Positions 27,543 through 38,900 of a stretch of 64,000 nt of DNA are shown here, in pieces. The first letter of the stretch is position 1. Every line of letters begins with the position of its first letter. The DNA lies in the NCBI GenBank assembly GCA_965229005.1, contig CBDDIP010000002.1, forward strand, positions 2,046,001 to 2,110,000, in the 5' to 3' direction. This stretch comes from CBDDIP01 sp965229005. Lineage in GTDB: Bacteria > Actinomycetota > Acidimicrobiia > Acidimicrobiales > Ilumatobacteraceae. A program made the position numbers and the translations under genes. The notes beneath the pieces are model-generated. The model was not told the origin of the DNA, made no database searches, and worked only from the letters and a program-made list of their open reading frames with translations.

Positions 27543-28598
27543 GTGTCCGTTCCGTCGTTCAGCTCCATCCCGGTGCTGTCGCTGTCCGGTTGGCGTGGCG
27601 ATGCCGATGCTCGATCCCGGTTCGCCGATGAGCTGCTCGCTGTGTGCCACCGAGTCGGGTTCTTCTCACTGGTCGACCACGGCGTTCCGAACGATTTCCT
27701 CGGTCGCTGGTGGGTGGGGTTGGAGGCGTTCTTCGCGCTGCCAGAGGCGGACAAGGAGCGCATCGACAAGCGCCGGTCGCCACACTTCCGCGGGTGGGAG
27801 CGCGTCGGCGCCGAGCTGACGGACAACCGCGTCGATCATCGCGAGCAGCTCGACGTGTCCAGCGAGCATCCCGCTCGTGACCTCGAGGTGCTGCCCGCGT
27901 ACCTGCGTCTCGACGGTCCGAACCAGTGGCTCGACGAGTCGATCCTGCCGGGCTTCCACGCGCTCGTCGACGAGTTCTTCGTGCGCATGGGCGCGGTGGC
28001 CGACGAGCTGATGGCGGCGCTGTCGGTCGGCTTCGGGCTGGCACCCGACCACCTCGACGGGCGGTTCGGCGAGCGGCGGCTGTCGTTCGCCAAGTTGATC
28101 GACTACCCGCCCACGCCACCCGGCGAGGCGGGCGTCAACGGCCATCACGACGCCGGGTTCCTCACCCTGCTGCTGCAGCACGGCGTCGGTGGCCTGCAGG
28201 CGCAGAACCCGGACGGCGAGTGGATCGACGTACCGCCGCGCGACGACGCGTTCGTCGTCAACCTCGGCGAGATGCTGCAGGCGATGTCGGGCAACTACGT
28301 CGTGGCGACGACGCACCGGGTGATCGCCGCCGAGCGCCGGTTCTCGTCGGCCTACTTCCACGGCCCGGACCTGCGCACGACGCTCGAGCCGCTGCCGCTC
28401 GACGAGCGGTTCGTTCGCACCGTGGCCGCCAGCGAGCGTCACCGGGGTGCCGGGTTCATGGCCCGACGCGAGGAGCTCGAGGCCGGGTTGGGCGGCACGC
28501 GGAGCGCGCCGCCGCCGGTGTACGGCGAGCAGCTCTGGAACTACTACGTGCGCTCGTACCCGGACAACGTACGGGCCCACTATCCCGACCTGATCTGA
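27543..28598 (+). CDS. 2-oxoglutarate/Fe(II)-dependent dioxygenase, isopenicillin N synthase family
   Basis: 351 residues. The N-terminal DIOX_N region holds GFFSLVDHGVPNDF. The jelly-roll core has iron ligands in HHD (201-203), the distal His258 in TTHRVIA and the 2-oxoglutarate-binding RFS (266-268). The family hydroxylates, desaturates or cyclises small molecules; the substrate is unknown and no biosynthetic cluster surrounds it. All three iron ligands are present, unlike the related broken gene at 51.2-52.2 kb. The last codons are copied in a tandem repeat just downstream. Confidence 0.88.
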   Translation: MSVPSFSSIPVLSLSGWRGDADARSRFADELLAVCHRVGFFSLVDHGVPNDFLGRWWVGLEAFFALPEADKERIDKRRSPHFRGWERVGAELTDNRVDHREQLDVSSEHPARDLEVLPAYLRLDGPNQWLDESILPGFHALVDEFFVRMGAVADELMAALSVGFGLAPDHLDGRFGERRLSFAKLIDYPPTPPGEAGVNGHHDAGFLTLLLQHGVGGLQAQNPDGEWIDVPPRDDAFVVNLGEMLQAMSGNYVVATTHRVIAAERRFSSAYFHGPDLRTTLEPLPLDERFVRTVAASERHRGAGFMARREELEAGLGGTRSAPPPVYGEQLWNYYVRSYPDNVRAHYPDLI

Positions 28599-28645
28599 AC
28601 CGATGGCCCGACCTGATCTGAACCGATGGCCCGACCTGATCTGAA
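28584..28645. repeat. 23-bp tandem repeat, about 2.7 copies, spanning the oxygenase stop
   Basis: The unit CCCGACCTGATCTGAACCGA plus TGG occurs at 28584, 28607 and 28630 (last copy partial). It contains the final Pro-Asp-Leu-Ile codons and TGA of the oxygenase gene, so the stop is present three times in tandem. Confidence 0.9.
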
Positions 28646-28719
28646 GCCGGACTGGGCCTGAAGGTCCTGCTCAGCACCGTCCAGGGAACCGCGTCACACC
28701 CCCGTGGTGTGATGGCGGC

Positions 28720-29472
28720 ATGGTCATCTCCGTCATCTCCTCGTCCTGCGCCGGGTGCAACGAGCCCGGCTCCGCACTGTGCCGGCGCTGCCGGTTCACG
28801 CTCGCCTCGGTGCCGTCGGTCGTCGCCGACACCGGGGTGCGTGCCGCGTTCCCGTTCGACGGCGTTGCTCGCCAAGTCGTGCTCGGCCTGAAGTACCGCA
28901 ACCGTCGGCGCGTCGCCGCGGTCCTGGCCAACCAGATCGTCCGCCGCCTCACGCTGCCCGATGTCGATCTCGTCACCTGGGCGCCCACGAGCCGTGCGCG
29001 TGTTGCCCAACGCGGGTTCGACCAGGGCGAGCTGCTGGCGCGTGCGGTGGCCAAGCGTCTCGGGGTGCCGTGCCGGCGCATGCTGTACCGCCAGCACGGT
29101 CAGGCCCAGACCGGCCGTTCGCGCACGCAGCGGCTCCAGGGCCCAGGGTTCCGTGCCCGGGCACCGCAGGACGGGCTGCGCGTGCTGCTCGTCGACGACG
29201 TGGTCACCACCGGGGCCACGCTGTCGGCGGCCGCGCAGTCGCTGCGCGCCGCCGGTGTCTCGCTGGTGGTTCCGGTGGCCGTTGCAGCCACGGCGGGGCG
29301 CTGGGCTCAGAGCCCGGCCAGGTTGCGCACGGTGGCCACCGCGGGAAGCGGGTCCTCGTCCACCAGCACGCCGATCATGCCGACGGCGTCGGCCGCGGCC
29401 ACGTTGGTGGCCACGTCGTCGAGGAAGGCGGTGCGCGACGCGGATGCTCCCAACCTCGCCAAGGCGAGCTGA
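28720..29472 (+). CDS. comF: ComF family phosphoribosyltransferase-like protein
   Basis: 250 residues as read. The N-terminal zinc finger is C-x2-C-x7-C-x2-C (CAGC...CRRC). The core has APTSRARVAQRGFDQGELLA and the PRPP-binding loop VLLVDDVVTTGATL, both typical of ComF/GntX proteins linked to DNA uptake or nucleotide salvage. The domain should end near residue 196 (VAVAATAG). The reading frame continues about 55 residues antisense to the HAD gene, and that tail is low-complexity Ser/Ala/Thr and probably an accident of a lost stop. ATG 28720 fits the family N-terminus. Confidence 0.82.
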   Translation: MVISVISSSCAGCNEPGSALCRRCRFTLASVPSVVADTGVRAAFPFDGVARQVVLGLKYRNRRRVAAVLANQIVRRLTLPDVDLVTWAPTSRARVAQRGFDQGELLARAVAKRLGVPCRRMLYRQHGQAQTGRSRTQRLQGPGFRARAPQDGLRVLLVDDVVTTGATLSAAAQSLRAAGVSLVVPVAVAATAGRWAQSPARLRTVATAGSGSSSTSTPIMPTASAAATLVATSSRKAVRDADAPNLAKAS

Positions 29473-29966
29473 TAGATCGCCGGGTTGGGCTTGCGCAGCC
29501 CAACCTCGTGACTGTCGACGATGTCGTCGAAGACCTCGTCGAAGTCCATCAGGCTGCGCCACAGCGGCTTGAACTCGAGCACGTTGTTGGTCAGCACACC
29601 GAGCCGGATGCCGGCCGCGCGCAGGTCGTGCACGAGTGCGATCACCGGCTCGTTCGGTTCGAACACGAGCGGCATCGCTGCGCCGGATGGCGCTGGAGGG
29701 AACACGATGCCGAGCTCGGCGAACGCGGTTCGATTGGCGTCGCGGTTCTCCTCGAGGGTGATCTCGCCGCGCTCCAGGCGATGCCACGGGTGATCGCCGT
29801 CCGTGCCGTAGTCGCCCATCAGCACCCGCGTCAGCGCCTCGGCGTCGTGGTCGGGGAAGCGCTTGGCGAAGTCGCCCGGACGGCCGTTGCGGGCCAGCAC
29901 GCCGCCGAGGTCGAAGATCACCGCGTCAACGGCTCGGTCGGGGTTGGCTGGTGCGGGCGTCGTCAC
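29307..29966 (-). CDS. HAD-superfamily hydrolase
   Basis: 219 residues. Motif I is VIFDLGGVLARNG (here FDLGG, so the second catalytic Asp is replaced by Gly, as in haloacid dehalogenase-like subgroups), motif II is LGVLTNN, and motifs III/IV are RKPNPAIY...FLDDVATN. The alpha-helical cap lies between. It is likely a small-molecule phosphatase or dehalogenase of the YihX/epoxide-hydrolase N-terminal-like group; the substrate is unknown. GTG 29966 is preferred; an in-frame start at 30029 would extend into the divergent promoter region. Its 3' end overlaps the comF frame by 166 nt. Confidence 0.8.
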   Translation of the reverse strand: MTTPAPANPDRAVDAVIFDLGGVLARNGRPGDFAKRFPDHDAEALTRVLMGDYGTDGDHPWHRLERGEITLEENRDANRTAFAELGIVFPPAPSGAAMPLVFEPNEPVIALVHDLRAAGIRLGVLTNNVLEFKPLWRSLMDFDEVFDDIVDSHEVGLRKPNPAIYQLALARLGASASRTAFLDDVATNVAAADAVGMIGVLVDEDPLPAVATVRNLAGL

Positions 29967-30057
29967 GATCAGGGAGTCTGGTCGCGGCAACGCACAGGTG
30001 GCGAAGCGCGACTGCCGTCTGCCTACCATCGCCGCGGGCAGTCAACCTGGGGGTTCG

Positions 30058-31683
30058 ATGACACAGCCAGCAGACGCATCGCAGTACGACACGGTCATCG
30101 TCGGCGCAGGGTTCGCCGGGATGTACATGCTCCACCGGGCGCGGCAAGCCGGGTGGCGGGCGGTGGTGTTCGAAGCCGGTGGTGGGGTCGGCGGCACGTG
30201 GTACTGGAACCGCTACCCAGGCGCCCGCTGCGACGTCGAGAGCATGGAGTACTCGTACCAGTTCGACGAGCAGCTGCAGCAGGAGTGGGAGTGGTCCGAG
30301 CGCTACGCACCACAACCGGAGATCCTGACCTACGCCAACCACGTCGCCGATCGCTTCGGGCTGCGCGACGACATCGAGTTCCACACGCGCGTCGTCAGCG
30401 CGGTGTTCGACGAGGAAGCGTCTCGGTGGACGGTCACCACGGCGCCGTCCGACGGCGACGGCGCGGGACGCACCGTGACCGCGCCGTTCGTGATCATGGC
30501 GACCGGCTGCCTGTCGAGCACGAACGTGCCCGAGTTCGCGGGCCGCGACTCGTTCGCCGGCCCGACGTACCACACCGGCGCGTGGCCGCATGAGGGCGTC
30601 GACTTCAGCGGTGCGCGGGTGGCCATCATCGGGACGGGATCGTCAGCGATCCAGTCGATCCCGGTCATCGCCGCGCAGGCCGCGCATCTCACCGTGTTCC
30701 AGCGGACGGCCAACTACTCGGTGCCCGCCCAGAACGGTCCGCTGGACCCGGCGTACGTCGCCGAGATCAAGGCCACCTACCCCGAGTTCCGCATGCGCAA
30801 CAGCGAGCAGGTGGCCGGTTTCGGGTGCAACATCGAGCGCGGCGAGGGTTCGGCGTTGGAGGCCGACCCGCAGGAGCGCGAACTGGACTTCCAGCGCCGC
30901 TGGGAGCGTGGGGGGTTCGGCTTCCTCGGTGGGTACATCGACCTGATGCTCGACCCGGCGGCGAACGAGACGGCCGCCGAGTTCGTGCGCGGCAAGATCC
31001 GCGAGATCGTGCGCGATCCGGCGGTGGCCGAGCTGCTCTCGCCGAAGCAGGTGATCGGGTGCAAGCGGCTGTGCGTCGACACGGGGTACTTCGAGACGTT
31101 CAACCGGCCGAACGTCTCGCTGGTCGACATCAGCGAGACGCCGATCACGGCGATCACGCCGACCGGTGTCCAGGTCGGTGACCACGTCTACGAGGTCGAT
31201 CGCATCGTCTACGCCACGGGCTTCGATGCGATGACGGGCACGCTGCTGAAGATCGACATCCGCGGTCGTGGCGGGGAGTCGCTGCGCGACGCGTGGGCGG
31301 CCGGTCCGCGCACGTACCTCGGGTTGCAGGTGGTGGGCTTCCCCAACCTGTTCACCATCTCCGGGCCCGGCAGCCCGTCGGTGCTGACCAACATGATCGT
31401 GTCCATCGAGCAGCACGTGAACTGGATCACCGACTGCATCACCGACCTGCGCGAGCGGGGCGCGAGCACCATCGAGGCAACGCAGGAGGCGCAGGACGGC
31501 TGGGTCGATCACGTCAACGAGATCGCCAACTTCACGCTCTACCCGTACTGCAACTCCTGGTACCTCGGCGCCAACGTGCCCGGCAAGACGAGGGTGTTCA
31601 TGCCCCTGCTCGGCTTCCCGCCCTACGTCGAGATCTGCGATCGAGTCCGCGCCAACGACTACGAAGGCTTCGCCCTGACGTGA
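30058..31683 (+). CDS. Flavin-dependent Baeyer-Villiger-type monooxygenase
   Basis: 541 residues. The FAD Rossmann loop is GAGFAG (16-21), followed by GGTWYWNRYPGARCD. The Baeyer-Villiger fingerprint F-x-G-x3-H-x3-W-P is intact as FAGPTYHTGAWP (166-177), and the NADPH Rossmann loop is GTGSSA (192-197). Such enzymes insert oxygen next to a carbonyl in ketones, using FAD and NADPH; cyclohexanone and steroid monooxygenases are relatives. The natural substrate is unknown, and no degradation operon is adjacent. ATG 30058 is preceded by a purine-rich GGGGG. It is divergent from the HAD gene. Confidence 0.92.
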   Translation: MTQPADASQYDTVIVGAGFAGMYMLHRARQAGWRAVVFEAGGGVGGTWYWNRYPGARCDVESMEYSYQFDEQLQQEWEWSERYAPQPEILTYANHVADRFGLRDDIEFHTRVVSAVFDEEASRWTVTTAPSDGDGAGRTVTAPFVIMATGCLSSTNVPEFAGRDSFAGPTYHTGAWPHEGVDFSGARVAIIGTGSSAIQSIPVIAAQAAHLTVFQRTANYSVPAQNGPLDPAYVAEIKATYPEFRMRNSEQVAGFGCNIERGEGSALEADPQERELDFQRRWERGGFGFLGGYIDLMLDPAANETAAEFVRGKIREIVRDPAVAELLSPKQVIGCKRLCVDTGYFETFNRPNVSLVDISETPITAITPTGVQVGDHVYEVDRIVYATGFDAMTGTLLKIDIRGRGGESLRDAWAAGPRTYLGLQVVGFPNLFTISGPGSPSVLTNMIVSIEQHVNWITDCITDLRERGASTIEATQEAQDGWVDHVNEIANFTLYPYCNSWYLGANVPGKTRVFMPLLGFPPYVEICDRVRANDYEGFALT

Positions 31684-31688
31684 GGTCG

Positions 31689-31737
31689 AGCGTTTGATCG
31701 CAGCTCCACCGCCATGGTGGCTCAGCGACCAAACGCT
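31689..31737. other. Imperfect 22-bp hairpin between monooxygenase and secA
   Basis: Arms AGCGTTTGATCGC... and ...GCGACCAAACGCT flank CTCCACC/GGTGG with a short GCCAT loop. It lies 5 nt after the monooxygenase stop and 32 nt before the secA -10. It probably ends the upstream transcript. No T-run is present. Confidence 0.6.
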
Positions 31738-31768
31738 GAGCTGCGGGTTCGGGCGCGACCACCCCCGG

Positions 31769-31774
31769 TAGGCT
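31769..31774 (+). promoter_or_regulatory. TAGGCT -10-like element 10 nt before secA
   Basis: TAGGCT is followed by 10 nt and ATG 31785. Confidence 0.5.
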
Positions 31775-31784
31775 TCATCCCCGC

Positions 31785-34583
<2,799 letters not shown>

Positions 34584-34598
34584 GCACCGTTCTGGAAC

Positions 34599-35699
34599 AT
34601 GCGTGACTTCTCCGATGATCTGAAGGACCTTCGCCGCCGCCTCGGCGAGGCTCAGACGTACCTGAAGATCGACGTCAGTCGGGCACGGCTCAGCGAGCTG
34701 GAGTTCGAGGTCGGTCGGCCCGACCTGTGGGACGACCAAGAGGCGGCGAAGAAGCTCACCGGCGAGTACTCGAACGTCAAGTCGGACATCGACGCCTTTG
34801 ATGCACTGTCGCAGGACCTCGACGACGTCGAGCTGCTGCACGAGATGGCCCGCGACGTGGACGACGCATCGCAGGAGCCCGACATCGAGGCGGCGGTCGG
34901 TTCGATCACCGCTCGCCTCGATCAGCTCGACCTGCGCAGCCTCTTCACCGGTGAGCACGACGACGCCGACTGCATCGTCCAGATCAACGCCAAGGACGGC
35001 GGCGTCGACGCTCAGGACTGGGCGGAGATCCTGCTGCGGATGTACGGCCGCTGGGCCGAGCGGCGCGGCTTCGGTTTCGAGGTCGACGACATCAGCCAGG
35101 GCGCCGAGGCCGGCATCCTGTCCGCCGAGTTCACGCTCACCGGCCGCTACGCCTATGGCCTGATGACCGCCGAGCGCGGCACCCACCGCCTCGTGCGGAT
35201 CAGCCCGTTCGACAACCAGGGGCGCCGACAGACCAGCTTCGCCGGCGTGCAGGTGTGGCCGGTGATGGATGCCCCGGACATCGAGATCAACGAGGCCGAC
35301 GTCGACATGCAGGTCTTCCGGGCCAGCGGGGCGGGCGGCCAGCACGTCAACAAGACGTCGTCGGCGGTGCGCCTGATTCACAAGCCCACGGGGCTCGTCT
35401 CCTCCAGCCAGGAGGAGCGCAGCCAGCTGCAGAACCGTGAGAAGGCGATGAACCGCCTGAAGGCGATGCTGGCGGCCAAGATCGAAGACGAGCACGAGGC
35501 CGAGCTGGCCAAGATCGCCGGCCGTCAGGCGCAGGTCGGCTGGGGCAGCCAGATCCGTTCCTACGTGGTGCAGCCGTACCAGATGGTCAAGGATCTGCGC
35601 ACCGAGGTCGAGTCGAGCCAGGTCACGGCGGTCCTCGACGGCGATCTGGACCAGTTCATGGAGGGCTACCTCCGCTGGCGACGCCGCGAGGCGGAGTGA
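34599..35699 (+). CDS. prfB: Peptide chain release factor 2
   Basis: 366 residues. The RF2-specific anticodon-like tripeptide SPF (202-204) reads UGA/UAA stops, and the catalytic GGQ (246-248) lies in RASGAGGQHVNKTSS. It terminates translation by releasing the peptide from the P-site tRNA. There is no internal TGA frameshift site of the E. coli type; the frame is continuous from ATG 34599. It lies between secA and ftsE. The prfB-ftsE-ftsX order is the usual actinobacterial one. Confidence 0.97.
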   Translation: MRDFSDDLKDLRRRLGEAQTYLKIDVSRARLSELEFEVGRPDLWDDQEAAKKLTGEYSNVKSDIDAFDALSQDLDDVELLHEMARDVDDASQEPDIEAAVGSITARLDQLDLRSLFTGEHDDADCIVQINAKDGGVDAQDWAEILLRMYGRWAERRGFGFEVDDISQGAEAGILSAEFTLTGRYAYGLMTAERGTHRLVRISPFDNQGRRQTSFAGVQVWPVMDAPDIEINEADVDMQVFRASGAGGQHVNKTSSAVRLIHKPTGLVSSSQEERSQLQNREKAMNRLKAMLAAKIEDEHEAELAKIAGRQAQVGWGSQIRSYVVQPYQMVKDLRTEVESSQVTAVLDGDLDQFMEGYLRWRRREAE

Positions 35700-35784
35700 T
35701 GCGGGTACTCTGTCGCCCGTTCCGGGCGGAGCAGGGCTGGGTTTCCCGCGCTCACCACGATTGTCTGACTGATCGGTCCGCCGC

Positions 35785-36462
35785 ATGATCAAACTCGAGA
35801 ACGTCACCAAGAGCTACTCCACCGAGGTCACCGCACTTCGGGAAGCGAGCTTCGACGTGCCCAAGGGCGAGTTCGTCTTCCTCGTCGGCCCGTCGGGCTC
35901 CGGCAAGAGCACGCTGCTGCGGTTGATGAACCGCCAGGAGAAGCCCGAGCGCGGTGAGGTCTGGGTGGCCGGCCGCAACATCAACGAGATGCCGGACTCG
36001 AAGGTCCCGCACCTGCGCCGCAACATCGGCAACATCTTCCAGGACTACAAGCTGCTGTCCAACCGCACGGTGTTCGAGAACGTCGCCTTCGCCCTCGAGG
36101 TGATCGGTCGCCCCAAGCACGTGATCAAGCAGCAGGTGCCGGCGGTGCTCGACCTCGTCGGGCTCAACGGCAAGCAGGAGCGCCTGCCCCACCAGCTGTC
36201 CGGCGGCGAGCAGCAGCGCGTGTCCATCGCTCGTGCCTTCGTCAACCGGCCGCTGATCCTCCTCGCCGACGAGCCGACCGGCAACCTCGACCCGACCACC
36301 GGCGAGGGCATCATGCGCCTCCTCGACCGGATCAACAAGACCGGCACGACCGTGGTGATGGCGACGCACGACCAGCGCATCGTCAACATGATGCGCAAGC
36401 GCGTCATCCAGCTCGACCGCGGCATCATCGTGCGCGACCAGGCCCGCGGAGTGTACGAGTGA
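35785..36462 (+). CDS. ftsE: Cell division ATP-binding protein FtsE
   Basis: 225 residues of the ABC-ATPase family. Walker A is GPSGSGKST (35-43), the signature is LSGGEQQR, Walker B is LLADEPTGNLDP, and the switch His is in MATHDQ. The RTVFENVAFALEV segment is typical of FtsE. With FtsX it forms a membrane complex that activates peptidoglycan hydrolases at division. The 85-nt gap after prfB contains TACTCT near 35705, a possible separate promoter with a leader of about 70 nt. ATG 35785 starts the family-conserved MIKLENV. Confidence 0.96.
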   Translation: MIKLENVTKSYSTEVTALREASFDVPKGEFVFLVGPSGSGKSTLLRLMNRQEKPERGEVWVAGRNINEMPDSKVPHLRRNIGNIFQDYKLLSNRTVFENVAFALEVIGRPKHVIKQQVPAVLDLVGLNGKQERLPHQLSGGEQQRVSIARAFVNRPLILLADEPTGNLDPTTGEGIMRLLDRINKTGTTVVMATHDQRIVNMMRKRVIQLDRGIIVRDQARGVYE

Positions 36463-36495
36463 TGCGGCGTATGAGTGAGCACGGTGTACGAGTGA
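36451..36495. repeat. Near-copies of the ftsE 3' end around its stop codon
   Basis: GTGTACGAGTGA (36451-36462, containing the ftsE stop) recurs exactly at 36484-36495, with a third diverged copy, CGTATGAGTGA, between them. This is a small duplication of the gene's last codons. Confidence 0.7.
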
Positions 36496-36508
36496 ACCGA
36501 GTCGCCGA

Positions 36509-37411
36509 ATGATCAGCCGCGTCGCCTACGTCTTCCGCGAGATGTGGGCCAGCCTCAGCCGCAACGTCACCCTCACGGTGGCCGCGCTGATCACGGCCAC
36601 GGTCTCGCTCCTGCTGTTCGGCGTGACACTGCTGCTGCGCGCCTCGTTCGACAACCAGCTCGACCAGTGGAGCGGTGGCGTCGAGCTGATCGTCTACGTC
36701 AACAACGAGGCCACGCCCGATCAGGTGCAGATCGTCAAGGACGCGCTGACCGCCGAGAACTCGGTGGTCAAGTCGGTCAGCTACTGCGACATCCCCTGCT
36801 CGATCGAGAACTCGAAGCGGCTGTTCAGTGGCGAGCCGGACACGCTGAAGCTGCTGACCTCGTCGAAGATCCCGTCGTTCTTCAAGGTCGTCCCGGTCGA
36901 TCGCAACGACAACGACACGCTCACCCAGCTGGCGACCCGATTCAAGGAGCTGCCGCAGGTGAACACGGTGGCGTTCCCCGGCAAGCAGATCGACCTGCTG
37001 AGGTCGCTGAAGGCGTTCTTCGGCACCCGCGCGCTCGTGTTCTCGCTGGTCCTGCTCGGCGTGTCCGTGCTGTTGATCTGGAACACGATCCGCACGGCGA
37101 TGTTCGCCCGTCGGCGTGAGATCGAGGTGATGAAGCTGGTCGGTGCGACGAACTGGTTCATCCGCCTGCCGTTCATGCTCGAGGGCCTGTTGCAGGGCCT
37201 CGCCGGCGGGATGCTGGCCAGCGGGGGCCTGCTGTACCTCAACGCCGACTGGACACGAGGGGTCCGTGGGTTGCCGGACCAGTCCGGCTTCGCCTCGTTC
37301 GTCGTCGTCGGCTCGTACCCGTGGACCGTGGTCGGGATCATGCTGCTCGTCGGCGCGTTCGTCGGTGCCATCGGTTCGGCCACTGCGGCCAGCCGCTTCC
37401 TGGACGTGTGA
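36509..37411 (+). CDS. ftsX: Cell division protein FtsX
   Basis: 300 residues: a cytoplasmic N-terminus, a first membrane segment (about 21-43), an extracellular domain with YVNNEATPDQV and a CDIPC pair, then three more membrane segments. The cytoplasmic loop with RRREIEVMKLVGATNWFI is the FtsX/MacB hallmark. It works with FtsE to couple ATP hydrolysis to extracellular hydrolase activation. The extracellular Cys pair may form a disulphide. The next gene overlaps its stop by 4 nt and is a methyltransferase, not the smpB that often follows in Actinobacteria. Confidence 0.95.
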   Translation: MISRVAYVFREMWASLSRNVTLTVAALITATVSLLLFGVTLLLRASFDNQLDQWSGGVELIVYVNNEATPDQVQIVKDALTAENSVVKSVSYCDIPCSIENSKRLFSGEPDTLKLLTSSKIPSFFKVVPVDRNDNDTLTQLATRFKELPQVNTVAFPGKQIDLLRSLKAFFGTRALVFSLVLLGVSVLLIWNTIRTAMFARRREIEVMKLVGATNWFIRLPFMLEGLLQGLAGGMLASGGLLYLNADWTRGVRGLPDQSGFASFVVVGSYPWTVVGIMLLVGAFVGAIGSATAASRFLDV

Positions 37412-38277
37412 CCGAGCGGGCCAGCCGCACGGCGGTGCTCGTCTGTCAAGGACGAGCCGTTGCACATGGGCGCCTGGCGCCGACTCGCTTCGATGACGCG
37501 TTGGCGATCGAGCTGCTCGACGAGGACGAACGAACGGTGGTCTCGCTCGCGCGCGCCGGCACGCCACCGCAAGGCGCCCGGGCGCGCATCGAGTACGAGC
37601 GCGCGGTGGCGGTGGGCGAGGGGATGGTGCCGCGGACGGTGGCGATCGACGACGCGATCCGTGCCGTGCGACATCCGCAGCTGGTGGTGCTCGGCGCCGG
37701 CCTCGATGATCGAGCGTGGCGGATGGTCGAGCTCGCCGGCGTCGAGGTCTTCGAGGTCGACCACCCGGCTTCGCAGCTGGACAAGCGGCGCCGCGCGGTG
37801 CGGCTCCCGCCGGCGCATGCGCCGGTGCACTTCGTCGGTGTCGACTTCGAGCTCGATGATCTGGACGCGGCTTTGGCCTCCGCCGGCCATCGCGCCGAGG
37901 TGCCGACGACGTGGGTGTGGGAGGGCGTCGTCGCCTACCTGAGCAAGGACGATGTCGAACGGACGTTGCGCGTGCTCGGCGGCCGATCGGCTCGTGGCAG
38001 CAGGCTCGTCGTCAACTACCAGGCGCCGTCGCTGCGGGCACGGCTCGGCCGTCGGTTGGCTGCAGTCGCGGCTCGGCTGTCGGGCGCTGATGATCCGTTG
38101 GCCGGCGAGCCGTGGCGCTCGCTGTGGCGAGCGTCGGCGATGGGCGCGTTGCTCGTTCGCCACGGTTGGCGCGTCGACGCCGACGACGACCTGTTGACGT
38201 CGGCGATGCGGCTCGACATGACGGTGGCGCACCGTCGATCGCTGGCGTCAGGTCGGGTCGTGGTCGCCGATCGCTGA
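37408..38277 (+). CDS. SAM-dependent methyltransferase, PPM1/leucine carboxyl methyltransferase-like (TIGR00027 type)
   Basis: 289 residues. The diagnostic motif is VVLGAGLDDRAWRM, which binds S-adenosylmethionine, with R-x-A-F-E-replaced regions VFEVDHPASQLDKR and WVWEGVVAYLSKDDV. The family includes many mycobacterial O-methyltransferases of unknown substrate (cell-wall or polyketide metabolites). GTG 37408 overlaps the ftsX TGA (GTGA), showing coupling with cell-division genes. The C-terminus overlaps the convergent acetyltransferase by 30 nt. Confidence 0.85.
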   Translation: MTERASRTAVLVCQGRAVAHGRLAPTRFDDALAIELLDEDERTVVSLARAGTPPQGARARIEYERAVAVGEGMVPRTVAIDDAIRAVRHPQLVVLGAGLDDRAWRMVELAGVEVFEVDHPASQLDKRRRAVRLPPAHAPVHFVGVDFELDDLDAALASAGHRAEVPTTWVWEGVVAYLSKDDVERTLRVLGGRSARGSRLVVNYQAPSLRARLGRRLAAVAARLSGADDPLAGEPWRSLWRASAMGALLVRHGWRVDADDDLLTSAMRLDMTVAHRRSLASGRVVVADR

Positions 38278-38838
38278 CTCGTGATGCGTCGTCCACTCGG
38301 CGCGGGTGATGGTCCACGTCCAGCCGACTCCTTCCTGGCCCGGCGCCACGATCTCCCTCGGCTGCTCGTCGGTCAACGTGTAGCCGAGGCGGCGGGGCAC
38401 GGCGGCACTCGCCGTGTTCGCCCGGTCGTGGTGGATCTCGACGCGCTCGATGTGCGGCAACGTGAACGCGGTGGTGGTCAGCGCCGCGGCAAGTTCGCTC
38501 GCATACCCGCGGTGGACGTGGTCGACGTGGATCCAGTAGCCGATCTCCAGACCAGCCGGCCCGATGCGTCGGTGCAGACCGCCGCCGCCCACGGGCGTGC
38601 CGTTCAGGAACACGCCGACGACCAGGTCGCCGTCCTCGCCGTCGCCGTTCTCCTGCCAGCCACGGATCAGCCCTACACGGTCATCGACGGAGAGCGGCTC
38701 GAAGGCGACCCATGGCATCCACGGTCGGAGGTGCTCGATGCTCTCGGCGATTGCGCGGTCGAGCGCCGGCGCATCTGCTTCGGTCCATCGGCGGATCGTC
38801 AATCGCGGGGCGGGGATCGGGTCGGGCACGTCGATCAT
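38248..38838 (-). CDS. GNAT-family N-acetyltransferase (RimJ/RimL-like)
   Basis: 196 residues. Pattern: LTIRRWTEADAPALDRAI at the start, GGGGLHRRIGPAGLEIGYWI in the core, then HRGYASELAAALTTTAF, the acetyl-CoA pyrophosphate loop region (R-G-Y-A), and VEIHHDRANTASAAVPRRLGY closing the fold. It acetylates an amine, often a protein N-terminus or antibiotic; the substrate is unknown. ATG 38838 is preferred over an in-frame codon 6 residues upstream because the conserved RL(T)IRRW begins soon after. Confidence 0.85.
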   Translation of the reverse strand: MIDVPDPIPAPRLTIRRWTEADAPALDRAIAESIEHLRPWMPWVAFEPLSVDDRVGLIRGWQENGDGEDGDLVVGVFLNGTPVGGGGLHRRIGPAGLEIGYWIHVDHVHRGYASELAAALTTTAFTLPHIERVEIHHDRANTASAAVPRRLGYTLTDEQPREIVAPGQEGVGWTWTITRAEWTTHHESAIGDHDPT

Positions 38839-38888
38839 CCCGGAACTCTGGCGCACGCGCGGTGATGGGTGCGCATGGGTTTGTGACC

Positions 38889-38894
38889 TACGTT
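38889..38894 (+). promoter_or_regulatory. TACGTT -10-like element 6 nt before the crotonase gene
   Basis: TACGTT is followed by 6 nt and ATG 38901. Confidence 0.5.
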
Positions 38895-38900
38895 CGGCGC

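Noticed and set aside
34599..35699. Programmed frameshift in prfB
   Set aside because: No early in-frame TGA with a Shine-Dalgarno-like slip site; the frame is continuous.
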